From positions 1 through 64,000 of the forward strand of contig NZ_MEIK01000017.1 of NCBI RefSeq assembly GCF_002777855.1: a stretch of 64,000 bases of DNA, in the 5' to 3' direction. Numbering within the stretch: position 1 is the stretch's first letter; every line of letters starts with the position of its first letter. This DNA comes from Snodgrassella alvi. Its GTDB lineage: Bacteria > Pseudomonadota > Gammaproteobacteria > Burkholderiales > Neisseriaceae. A program made the translations under genes and the position numbers. This document shows positions 1 through 7,187 of this stretch, piece after piece. A model generated the notes under the pieces. That model did not search any database, was not told the DNA's origin, and worked only from the letters and a program-made list of their open reading frames with translations.

Positions 1-359
1 GGTATGGCTGTTCGCCATTTAAAGTGGTACGTGAGCTGGGTTTAAAACGTCGTGAGACAGTTTGGTCCCTATCTGCAGTGGGCGTTGGAAGTTTGACGGG
101 GGCTGCTCCTAGTACGAGAGGACCGGAGTGGACGAACCTCTGGTGTACCGGTTGTGACGCCAGTCGCATCGCCGGGTAGCTAAGTTCGGAAGAGATAAAC
201 GCTGAAAGCATCTAAGCGTGAAACTCGCCTGAAGATGAGACTTCCCTAGGGATTTAATCCCTCTGAAGAGACGTTCGAGACCAGGACGTTGATAGGTCGG
301 GTGTGGAAGAGTGGTAACACTTGGAGCTAACCGATACTAATTGCTCGTGAGGCTTGACT
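1..359 (+). rRNA. 23S ribosomal RNA, 3' end (partial)
   Basis: This is the last ~360 nt of a 23S rRNA gene; the gene begins before the window. The sarcin-ricin loop sequence AGTACGAGAGGACCGG is visible at about 111-126, and the terminal helix region ends near GAGGCTTGACTC. The exact 3' end is estimated by analogy with other 23S genes. The + orientation matches the following 5S gene, so this is the distal end of an rrn operon. Confidence 0.97.
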
Positions 360-360
360 C

Positions 361-408
361 TATCATTTGAAGGACTTCGCACACAGAAGGTGTGCAAGGT
401 AAATGATA
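361..408 (+). other. 23S-5S spacer processing hairpin
   Basis: TATCATTT (361-368) pairs with AAATGATA (401-408), and inside it GCACAC (379-384) pairs with GTGTGC (390-395). A stem directly after the mature 23S end is typical of rRNA precursor processing sites, so this is probably an RNase cleavage structure. The pairing is seen in the sequence; the processing role is inferred. Confidence 0.55.
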
Positions 409-470
409 AAGCTTACTGATGAGAATACAAGCATCACCAAGATTAAGGCTTTCTGATTTGACAGTTTAAA

Positions 471-584
471 GTCTGGCGGCCATAGCGGGTTGGTCCCACG
501 CCTTCCCATCCCGAACAGGACCGTGAAACGACCTAGCGCCGATGATAGTATGGATGCCCATGTGAAAGTAGGACACCGCCAGAC
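471..584 (+). rRNA. 5S ribosomal RNA
   Basis: A 114-nt gene whose ends GTCTGGCGGC and the terminal GCCAGAC pair to form helix I. The interior carries the conserved CCCATCCCGAACAGGACCGTGAAACG-type core of 5S rRNA (about 506-531). It sits about 110 nt after the 23S gene and just before a strong terminator, the usual position at the end of an rrn operon. Confidence 0.96.
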
Positions 585-593
585 ACCCATTAA

Positions 594-627
594 GAAGAAC
601 CCAGTAGACTATCTACTGGGTTCTTTG
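594..627 (+). terminator. rrn operon terminator
   Basis: A perfect inverted repeat, AAGAACCCAGTAGA (594-607) against TCTACTGGGTTCTT (612-625), follows the 5S gene by ten bases and runs into a short T-rich stretch. This is a classical intrinsic terminator for the rRNA operon. Confidence 0.9.
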
Positions 628-654
628 CTTTGTGCTAAATGGAAACGCAACTGG

Positions 655-852
655 TTAAGACAAACCAGCGAACCCCTGCTGCCGTAGCGCTTCGTACAAC
701 ACAATGGCCGCTGCGTTGGATAGATTCAATGAGCGGATATGGGAAGTCTGAGGGATACGCAGGCAGTGATCTGCTCTGGCCTGTGCGAACTCCTGCGGCA
801 GGCCGGTCGTTTCCCGGCCAAAAGCGAACGGGTGTGTTATTACTGAATACAA
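655..852 (-). pseudogene. trmL C-terminal remnant (tRNA 2'-O-methyltransferase)
   Basis: The minus-strand frame ends in a recognisable C-terminus of TrmL, the SPOUT-family enzyme that 2'-O-methylates position 34 of tRNA-Leu. Family motifs seen are FGRETTGLP (cofactor knot), IRSLNLSNAAAIVLYEALRQ and a closing G-F. Only about 60 of the usual ~155 residues remain; nothing upstream on the minus strand continues the domain, so the SAM knot is incomplete and the gene is dead. It abuts the rRNA terminator, suggesting rearrangement next to the rrn operon. Identification is by motif recall against E. coli TrmL, without an alignment. Confidence 0.7.
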
Positions 853-895
853 AATTTGTTACGGTAAATGAGGGTAATTCTGTGCCGCTGATTAA

Positions 896-1137
896 AAAAC
901 AAATTTGCTCAGTCATGAAAATTTGGCTTGTTTATTGGATTGTTGTGAATCGGAACAGTTAAATTCTACTGATATGTTGCGGACGCTGGGTAAGCTGCTT
1001 GCTGAACGTGATGGTCTGGGCAGTATGGCTATGGTCGATGCGGTAGAATTGGTATTTTTTGCATGAAATCTGAATATGCTAATCGGTGGTTTGAGTTACT
1101 GTCTGGAGTGAATCGGACAGGAAACGAAGAAGATTAG
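896..1137 (+). other. Two short overlapping open frames, probable gene debris
   Basis: A stop-bounded frame without a clear start (896-1066) encodes about 56 residues with a coding-like composition (NLACLLDCCE ... MVDAVELVFF) and ends in TGA overlapping an ATG at 1063. That ATG opens a 24-codon frame ending at 1137. I do not recognise either. The lack of a start in the first and the neighbouring trmL fragment make decayed coding sequence more likely than functional genes. The stretch 1138-1201 holds only AT-rich sequence that may contain the promoter of the next gene. Confidence 0.25.
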
Positions 1138-1201
1138 TGATTATCTGCAAACTTCTGTTTGTAGATAAATTAGTTGTTATTATTTTAATAATCGTCGTGA
1201 A

Positions 1202-2410
1202 TTGAATGTTATGAATCATCAGGATATGCAGTTATCTTCTAATCAGTTGTTTCTTTCAGTCATTTTGATGGTGGCCGGTGCGCATTTGTGTAATGACTTG
1301 ATTCAGTCAATGCTCACGGCCACTTATCCTTTATTGGAAGAAAAGTACCGTTTAACTTTTGCACAGGTGGGCTGTATTAGTCTGGTTTATCAGTTTACGG
1401 CTTCGATTTTGCAGCCAATGATTGGTTTTTATACGGATAAACATCCGAAACCTTACTTGCTCCCTTTGGGAATGGTTTCGACGACATTTGGTTTGTGTCT
1501 GCTGGGTTTGGCAAATCAATTTTATTTGTTGCTGGTAGCAGCCGCTTTTCTAGGTGTTGGTTCGTCTACTTTCCATCCGGAAGCTTCGCGTGTGGCGCGT
1601 AATGCTTCGGCTGGCCGCTATGGTCTGGCTCAATCGGCGTTTCAGGTAGGGGGTAATCTGGGTTCGTCGCTAGGGCCGTTGCTAGTGAGTTTTGTGGTGT
1701 TGAAATATAACCGTCAAGCTAATATTTTGTGGTTTGTATGTATTGGTGTTTTGGCTATTGCTTTGCTCAGTCGGATAAGTGCATGGAGTGCTCATCATTT
1801 GGCGGCTAGCAAACACAAGAAGGCAGTAAATAGAGTTTTACCATATGACCGTAATAAAACAGTTTTAGCATTATTTATTCTGGCTGTGCTGATTTTTTCC
1901 AAGTATTTTTATATGGCCAGTATGAGTAATTATTATAGTTTTTATTTAATAGAAAAATTTGCTTTGCCAAAGCAAACGGCGGTGCTGTTTCTGTTTTTGT
2001 TTTTAGCCTGTGTGGCGATTGGTACGTTTGCCGGCGGACCGATTGGTGATCGTGTCGGACGCAAGTATGTTATCTGGTTTTCTATTCTTGGGGCTGCGCC
2101 ATTTACGCTTGCTTTGCCGTATGCCAATCTTTGGGGTACGGCGGTGCTGAGTTGTTTGATTGGTCTGATTATTTCTTCAGCTTTTGCGGCTATTGTTGTG
2201 TATGCACAGGAGTTGATACCGGGACGGGTAGGTTTGATTGCTGGACTGTTTTTTGGTCTGATGTTCGGTATGAGTGGTATTGCGGCTGCGGTGTTGGGTT
2301 ATGTGGCCGATAAAACCAGTTTGCAGCTTATTTTTAAGTTCTGCTCTTTTTTGCCGTTGCTGGGTATGCTGACGGTTTTGTTACCGGATGTGGAGCACTA
2401 TAAACGCTGA
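1202..2410 (+). CDS. MFS transporter, fosmidomycin-resistance (Fsr) type
   Basis: A 402-residue inner-membrane protein with about twelve hydrophobic segments. The Fsr family (E. coli Fsr, major facilitator superfamily, drug:H+ antiport) is suggested by the N-terminal run VAGAHLCNDLIQSMLTATYP, the loop FYTDKHPKPY and the helix-4/5 segment GVGSSTFHPEASRVAR, all typical of this family. A second-half GPIGDRVGRK loop repeats the MFS A-motif. An alternative in-frame ATG lies three codons downstream (1211); no strong ribosome site separates the two. It stands alone, closed by its own terminator. Substrate is inferred from family only. Confidence 0.85.
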   Translation: MNVMNHQDMQLSSNQLFLSVILMVAGAHLCNDLIQSMLTATYPLLEEKYRLTFAQVGCISLVYQFTASILQPMIGFYTDKHPKPYLLPLGMVSTTFGLCLLGLANQFYLLLVAAAFLGVGSSTFHPEASRVARNASAGRYGLAQSAFQVGGNLGSSLGPLLVSFVVLKYNRQANILWFVCIGVLAIALLSRISAWSAHHLAASKHKKAVNRVLPYDRNKTVLALFILAVLIFSKYFYMASMSNYYSFYLIEKFALPKQTAVLFLFLFLACVAIGTFAGGPIGDRVGRKYVIWFSILGAAPFTLALPYANLWGTAVLSCLIGLIISSAFAAIVVYAQELIPGRVGLIAGLFFGLMFGMSGIAAAVLGYVADKTSLQLIFKFCSFLPLLGMLTVLLPDVEHYKR

Positions 2411-2417
2411 AATGATT

Positions 2418-2446
2418 AAAGGCCATGGTTGATGGCCTTTATTGTT
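2418..2446 (+). terminator. Terminator after the Fsr-like gene
   Basis: AAAGGCCAT (2418-2426) pairs with ATGGCCTTT (2432-2440) across a 5-nt loop and is followed by ATTGTTGT. It may serve the + strand gene and, in reverse, part of the convergent minus-strand gene. Confidence 0.75.
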
Positions 2447-2464
2447 GTCTGCTGATGAGCTGAG

Positions 2465-3496
2465 TCAGATGATTTTTAGCTGCTTGAGAGACAGTTTTAG
2501 AAAGGCGTAAAAAATGGGGGCAAATACAAGCCCAATTACACCAAACAAAGTTTCAGAAAATACCATGGCAATCAATAATTCGCAGATGCCTGCATGTATT
2601 TTGCTGCCGACAATTTTGGCGTTGAGTACATATTCGACTTTGTGAATGATAATTAAATAGATGAGTACAATTACTGCTATCCAGAAGGAAACTGTGAAGC
2701 CAACCAGACACATAATGGTATTGACAATTAAATTACCGATGATGGGTATGAGGCCGAGTACGAAAGTGGCAAGTATTAGGCTTTTACTGAAGGGCAGGTG
2801 TATGCCGAAGATGGGTAGAACAATTAATAGGAAGATGGCTGTCATGATGGCATTGAATAATGCAATGACTACCTGAGAGAAAGCAACGTATTGGAAAACC
2901 AGCACCAGACGGTCGAGGCCATCTTTGAGTGCCTGCATGTAGATGGTGGGAGAGGTTGAGGTTTCGTTGATACTGCGCTTGTTCTGCTGATAGCCGGCGA
3001 TTAAACCGATTATCATGCCAATTATAATGATAAGTAGGGAGTGAAAAAGTTGCTTAATGACTGATTGCAAGTAAAGTACATGCTCTTTAATGAAGTTAAG
3101 AGCATTGGCGCGTAATTCTACGAGGTCATCTGGAAGGTAATTACTTAATTCTTTTGGCAAGGCACTGGCGATGCTGTTAAAGAGATTCTGTATGTGAGTA
3201 AGAGTCTGCTGGGGGTCTTTGGCTACGCTGATTACCCAGCTGATAAGATAGCTGAAACCGCCTATGAGTAAGATCATGATGAGCAGTGACAGCAAAAGTA
3301 CTGAAAAAATTTTGGCTTTGCTACCCCAGCGCTGCATTCTGGTGGCCAGATAATCTTCTAATTTCTGGGTAAGAGTATAGGTAAGGAGGCCGGAAATTAC
3401 GCCAGACATCAGGTGTATTTGCATAAATATGATAAAAAATATTGAATACAATACGACGAAAAACAGGCCAATTTTTTGTTGTTCGTTTAACAGCAT
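2465..3496 (-). CDS. AI-2E family transporter (PerM/YhhT-like)
   Basis: A 343-residue polytopic membrane protein. Two N-terminal hydrophobic helices are followed by a polar periplasmic-type stretch (about residues 90-140) and a C-terminal block of five or more helices with the family pattern GLIPIIGN and a closing GLVFAPIFYAFLK. This is the layout of the AI-2E/PerM family (TqsA, PerM, UPF0118), proposed to export small molecules or act as Na+/H+ antiporters. Substrate cannot be told. It is transcribed alone toward the Fsr-like gene. Confidence 0.85.
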   Translation of the reverse strand: MLLNEQQKIGLFFVVLYSIFFIIFMQIHLMSGVISGLLTYTLTQKLEDYLATRMQRWGSKAKIFSVLLLSLLIMILLIGGFSYLISWVISVAKDPQQTLTHIQNLFNSIASALPKELSNYLPDDLVELRANALNFIKEHVLYLQSVIKQLFHSLLIIIIGMIIGLIAGYQQNKRSINETSTSPTIYMQALKDGLDRLVLVFQYVAFSQVVIALFNAIMTAIFLLIVLPIFGIHLPFSKSLILATFVLGLIPIIGNLIVNTIMCLVGFTVSFWIAVIVLIYLIIIHKVEYVLNAKIVGSKIHAGICELLIAMVFSETLFGVIGLVFAPIFYAFLKLSLKQLKII

Positions 3497-3667
3497 GGTT
3501 GATTTTTAATCCGATTCTGATAGGGCTTATGGGGTGACTTTGTGCTGAATATCATACCGTTTGCTGGTGTTATTCTGTGTAAACGGGATGAGCTAACTTT
3601 GCGCACAAATTCGCAGCATCTTTTATGAGCTTGATTGTGTAATGTTTTAGCTATTATTAGGCTGTTT

Positions 3668-4288
3668 CTAATTTAGTTGATTGTTCGAACAAAATGTATC
3701 TTGTTGGCTGTCCTGCTGCCAGTGGTATTCGATTCTGGTGGCAATTTTTTCAGCGGTATTTTTATCCGTTCTGTTTTGCACAAATGCTAATGCCATGTCC
3801 ATTCCGGCACTGATACCTGAAGAGGTGTAGTATTTGCCATCTGTAATCCAGCGGGCTTTTTCTATCCATTTGGTTTTTGCTGATGAGGTTTTTACCCAGT
3901 CAAAGACGCGTTTGTTGGATGTTGCCTTGCGTCCATCTAGTAATTCGGTTTTGGCCAGCAGGGCGCTGCCGGTGCAAACGGTGAGCACATACTTGCTTTT
4001 TTGTGCTAGTGATTTTAGTTGCTGGATAAAATCAGTTTGCTGTATCAGGCTACGTGTGCCGGGCCCACCGGGTATAAAAAGGGTATCTATATTTTGGGGA
4101 ATGGATGCAAAGTTTTCAGTTGAGATACTGATGTTATCCTGATTGCAGATAAGACCACCGTTTTGTGAATAATACTGTATGCGCCAGTCCGGTACTTTGC
4201 CAAATATTTCTACTGGCCCGAATACATCTAGTGTTTCAAAGTCTGGGTAAAGCAGGATGGTAATTTGCATCTGATTTTCCTTTGTCAT
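3668..4288 (-). CDS. DJ-1/PfpI family protein (GATase1-like)
   Basis: A 206-residue soluble protein of the DJ-1/PfpI superfamily. The nucleophile elbow is TVCTGSALLAK with Cys105, preceded by the oxyanion-region GGPG (residues 74-77). The later part, YYTSSGISAGMDMALA, fits the subgroup that includes isonitrile hydratase InhA and the N-terminal domains of some AraC-type regulators; here no DNA-binding domain is attached. Likely a cysteine hydrolase or hydratase; the substrate is unknown. Start could be Met1 or Met7. It stands alone, with an AT-rich leader of about 200 nt upstream. Confidence 0.85.
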   Translation of the reverse strand: MTKENQMQITILLYPDFETLDVFGPVEIFGKVPDWRIQYYSQNGGLICNQDNISISTENFASIPQNIDTLFIPGGPGTRSLIQQTDFIQQLKSLAQKSKYVLTVCTGSALLAKTELLDGRKATSNKRVFDWVKTSSAKTKWIEKARWITDGKYYTSSGISAGMDMALAFVQNRTDKNTAEKIATRIEYHWQQDSQQDTFCSNNQLN

Positions 4289-4500
4289 CTGTGGTAGAGA
4301 TATATTAAGTTGCTGGGCATAATAAGCAATTTGTTGTACTAACAGAATAGCAGAGTTCTCTGAGTTTTCAGAAAAATTTTTAATCAGATAAAAAGTAAAA
4401 AAATTTCTTAATCAGGATAAAAATATTTTTGCAAAAAAATAAGCATAGAATGGACAGCCAATATTTGCTGTTAAGCGCACATACTGGGAAGTAGTTAGAG

Positions 4501-5046
4501 CTAACGTTGCAAAATATAAAGCCTTCCAGCTTTCATTGCCCATATTGCTGGAGGCAAAATTGGAAGCGTTTTCGGGACGGGTATCATGCTGGTGGGTTTT
4601 GAGTAATTAAAGCACTTACTTAGGTTAATGAGTGGGCTATGGGATGTGTATTCATAGGTGAGATTGGCGCTTTTGTCGTTTTGATGCGGTACAACAGTTT
4701 GCGTTTCCATGCGCCATCTAGTCCAAATTTTTTGATTTCAGCCTCACTGGAGTAGGGCATTTCGTCGCGCATGGCGGCAAATGGTTCCCAGACGCTGTGA
4801 TTGCTGTTCATTATTGACCAACTTATTTTATGGTCGCGATTCGGACGGATGTTGCTGACTTGGGTTGTTGATGCCAACTAAATCTTTGTTAGGTTTACTG
4901 GCGATGACGGTAATGGTGGGCAGGGCGTAGCTGTTAAGGTTGTTGTGTTCACTTTGATCCTCGGCCAGAACCGGCTGCATAATAAATAAGCTGGCGTAAA
5001 CAGTACAGACTGTAGAGAGAAAACGGGTATGACAGGCGGGTTGCAT
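4501..5046 (-). pseudogene. TonB-dependent receptor remnant, frameshifted and deleted
   Basis: From 5046 leftward the frame encodes a signal peptide (MQPACHTRFLSTVCTVYASL to VLAEDQ) and a TonB-box/plug-start-like segment LPTITVIASKPNKD, the usual N-terminus of an outer-membrane TonB-dependent receptor. The frame stops after about 72 residues. A second frame (4877-4620) continues with strand-like sequence such as FGLDGAWKR, then a third frame carries NDKSANLTYEYTS. Some 200 residues survive of the usual 700, in at least three frames, so the plug and most of the barrel are lost. The Fur-box-like site directly upstream supports an iron-uptake origin. The N-terminus is a good match; the rest is tentative. 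Confidence 0.55.
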
Positions 5047-5077
5047 GAGAGCCTGACTAGTAAAGGTTAAGATAAAT

Positions 5078-5096
5078 TAAAATGATAATCATCTTT
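5078..5096 (-). promoter_or_regulatory. Fur-box-like operator
   Basis: ATGATAATCAT (5082-5092) matches the 11-bp centre of the classical 19-bp Fur consensus GATAATGATAATCATTATC exactly, with weaker flanks. It lies about 35 bp before the start of the broken TonB-dependent receptor, where an iron-responsive operator is expected. It could equally face right toward the chorismate-mutase remnant. Confidence 0.65.
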
Positions 5097-5233
5097 ATTG
5101 GTATTTTAATTTAATTTGTTATGGGTGTATATTTATTTTAATTTTAAACTCAAATTATGGTTTTAATACTGGGTTTTGTGCTGAATATGAAGATTTTTGT
5201 TAATTGAAAAATATTTTGTAATGGAGTTGTAAT

Positions 5234-5532
5234 ATGGAAGATATTCGTTTAGAGATAGATCAGATTGATCACACTGTTATTAAGCTATTGGGCTCGCTTT
5301 GAATATGTTAATGCTGCTAGTGAGTTTAAAAAAGTGCTAGTGCTGTTCAAGCCATGGCCCGTTTTGACACTATGCTTGAGCAAAGGAAGCTTTGGGCCAA
5401 TGAGTTATGACTAAATGGCGATATTATTAAAGAGTTATATGCAAATTTAGTTCGTTATTTTATTGATGAAGAATTAAAGCAATTTAAAAATAAAGAAAAT
5501 AAGGATAGTTTGCCCTATGGCTTATACCAGTA
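5234..5532 (+). pseudogene. Chorismate mutase / PchB-like, frameshifted
   Basis: Three consecutive frames reconstruct one chorismate mutase of the AroQ/PchB type (about 95 residues): frame one MEDIRLEIDQIDHTVIKLL, frame two ARFEYVNAASEFKK, frame three SASAVQAMARFDTMLEQRK, then after a stop LNGDIIKELYANLVRYFIDE. These follow the PchB order closely. At least two frameshifts (near 5290 and 5330) and a stop near 5408 inactivate it. PchB is an isochorismate-pyruvate lyase used for salicylate and siderophores; other AroQ enzymes make prephenate. The last segment stays open to 5532 and overlaps the start of the next gene. Confidence 0.75.
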
Positions 5533-6032
5533 AACAACAGTTATTGAATGAAATAAACAAAACCGCTAAATTGTTTATTGAAGAATTTGATACGTTAACA
5601 GAATCTCAAAAAGATGAGTTAATTCATGGTGTAGATCGTACTCCTGCGCAAATGATTGCTTATCAGTTAGGATGGCTGGATCTTGTTAAGTCCTGGGATG
5701 ATGATGAACTTGCAGGAAAAATCCCAACATTACCTGCAGAAGGCTACAAATGGAATCAGTTAGGTACATTATATCAACACTTTTATAAGATTTATCAGGA
5801 TTATTCATTACAAGAATTGATTACATTATTTAACGAGAAACTTGTTATCTGGAATAATTGGATTGAATCTTTGGATGATGATACGTTATTTATTAAAGAC
5901 AAACGTAATTGGACTAAACCTTTCCCTGAATCTTGGACGGTAGCGCGCTTTATTCATATCAATTCTGTGGCACCGTTTAAATCATTTCGAACCAAAATCA
6001 GAAAGTGGAAAAATTTAAGTGAACTAGTTTAA
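5517..6032 (+). CDS. ClbS/DfsB family four-helix-bundle protein
   Basis: A 171-residue soluble protein of the ClbS/DfsB (DUF1706) family. It opens with TSKQQLLNEINKTAKLFIEE and carries the family signatures TPAQMIAYQLGW (about 43-54), LPAEGYKWNQLG (about 79-90) and a C-terminal FIHINSVAPFKSFRTKIRKWKN. ClbS of colibactin producers hydrolyses the cyclopropane warhead and protects the producer's DNA; DfsB-type relatives are less understood. No polyketide cluster is visible, so this is an orphan copy. Its ATG lies inside the end of the chorismate-mutase remnant, with AAGGA upstream. It is the only intact gene between 4.4 and 6.3 kb. Confidence 0.85.
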   Translation: MAYTSKQQLLNEINKTAKLFIEEFDTLTESQKDELIHGVDRTPAQMIAYQLGWLDLVKSWDDDELAGKIPTLPAEGYKWNQLGTLYQHFYKIYQDYSLQELITLFNEKLVIWNNWIESLDDDTLFIKDKRNWTKPFPESWTVARFIHINSVAPFKSFRTKIRKWKNLSELV

Positions 6033-6075
6033 ACGTAACTTAAAATTAATATCAATGTAATCAATTAGGAATGAT

Positions 6076-6243
6076 ATGGCTTTTTCAGAAACAGAGCCAC
6101 AACTATTGTTACAACTAAAATTTGTGGGTAGCGAAATTATTGACAGACTTGAACAAATGGAACTTGATTCTTTTGATAAATGACGCCATGCCACTTTAGA
6201 TGAAATTCTAAGCAATGGATTCGTTATGTTTGTGCGCGTTTGA
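6076..6243 (+). pseudogene. Small helix-hairpin-helix protein, interrupted by a stop
   Basis: ATG at 6076 opens MAFSETEPQLLLQLKFVGSE IIDRLEQMELDSFDK and then hits TGA at 6181. Reading through gives RHATLDEILSNGFVMF before the next stop at 6241. The pattern (V-G-x-x-I-x-x-R-L-E-x-M, then D-S-F, then A-T-L-D-E-I-L) resembles small helix-hairpin-helix proteins of 80-100 residues. The in-frame stop and missing C-terminus suggest decay. Stop-codon sequencing error is an alternative. Confidence 0.5.
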
Positions 6244-6266
6244 TTGTGGCGTACTGAAAAAATTTA

Positions 6267-6292
6267 CAGTCAGGCTATTTGTGGCCTGACTG
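6267..6292 (-). terminator. Terminator, carbonic anhydrase gene
   Basis: CAGTCAGGC (6267-6275) pairs with GCCTGACTG (6284-6292); on the minus strand it is followed by TAAATTTTTT, giving an intrinsic terminator about 20 nt after the carbonic anhydrase stop codon. Confidence 0.8.
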
Positions 6293-6311
6293 CTTGCATA
6301 AGAGGATGGGC

Positions 6312-7049
6312 TTAGTTGTTTTCTATTATGCGGTTGTTTAGCGGTTGCACGGGGCGGTTGTTATTTTTAGGTAGGTATTGTGCGATTTCTGCAATTTCTG
6401 CTTTGGATAACGTAATCGGTTGGCGGAATAATATCCATGTTACGGGTTCGCTGCATGGTGGAGTGGTCAAAGAGCCGGTATAGCGGTAATAGCTATGATT
6501 GTGCGGGTAGAGGTGTTCGGGATTAAATATGATATCGGTGTTTTCGCTACCATTTTTAGCCAGTTTTTTGAATACAGACAATTTTTCAAAATAGGAGTTT
6601 TGCTGACCTTCTTGTACAAATACTGCTATAACTAAATTGCTGTGGTCTGCGGCCTGATGTACAAAATGCAGTTCAAGAGGATATCGTATGCCGTTGATGG
6701 TGTGTTCGGCTGGTTCGTGGGCATGGAATTGAACCAGTGTGTAAGTTTTATTGTTGTAGGTCAGGTTGCTGTTTGAGTCGAAATTAAACTGAAGGGAATG
6801 GCCGTTGTCGACTATCTGTTTGATATCGGCATGACGATAGTCGAATTTCAGAGGTGGAAGTTTATGGTTGGTTTTGCTATCAAAGATGTCTATCGGGGAT
6901 TGGGTTTTACCTGTGGAGCAGGTTTGCGCGTCAGACATTTTTCCCCAGTTTTCCGGTGCATAGTCACCTTGATAACCCCAGTGAGTCTGAGCCATGGCAG
7001 AGCCAGCGAGTCCAAGGGTGAGACATAATCCTAAAATGCTTTTTTTCAT
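6312..7049 (-). CDS. Alpha-class carbonic anhydrase, periplasmic
   Basis: A 245-residue zinc enzyme interconverting CO2 and bicarbonate. An N-terminal signal peptide (MKKSILGLCLTLGLAGSAMA) sends it to the periplasm. Zinc ligands are His109, His111 (in QFHAHEPAEH) and His128 (in YPLELHFVH), with the gate Glu115; SPIDI (51-55) and TGSLTTPPCSEPVTW near the C-terminus are alpha-class signatures. Cys44 and the Cys of PPCSEP are placed for the conserved disulfide. Length fits periplasmic neisserial enzymes. Monocistronic with its own terminator. Confidence 0.95.
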   Translation of the reverse strand: MKKSILGLCLTLGLAGSAMAQTHWGYQGDYAPENWGKMSDAQTCSTGKTQSPIDIFDSKTNHKLPPLKFDYRHADIKQIVDNGHSLQFNFDSNSNLTYNNKTYTLVQFHAHEPAEHTINGIRYPLELHFVHQAADHSNLVIAVFVQEGQQNSYFEKLSVFKKLAKNGSENTDIIFNPEHLYPHNHSYYRYTGSLTTPPCSEPVTWILFRQPITLSKAEIAEIAQYLPKNNNRPVQPLNNRIIENN

Positions 7050-7187
7050 GATTTAGTTTCCATTTGTTAATTATGCGAATAGTTTAGTCTTGTTTATTGG
7101 TGATGTGAACACTTGTGTTGGTTAATAAAAACTAATTGTTAAATTTGGTTGGATGGTTATATGATGATTTTTTCTTAGGTGGAAATT

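Noticed and set aside
363-687. Open frames on both strands across the 23S-5S region
   Set aside because: They lie in rRNA genes and the terminator, without ribosome sites.
639-962. A 107-residue plus-strand frame
   Set aside because: It runs antisense to the trmL remnant, has no homology I recognise and low coding character.
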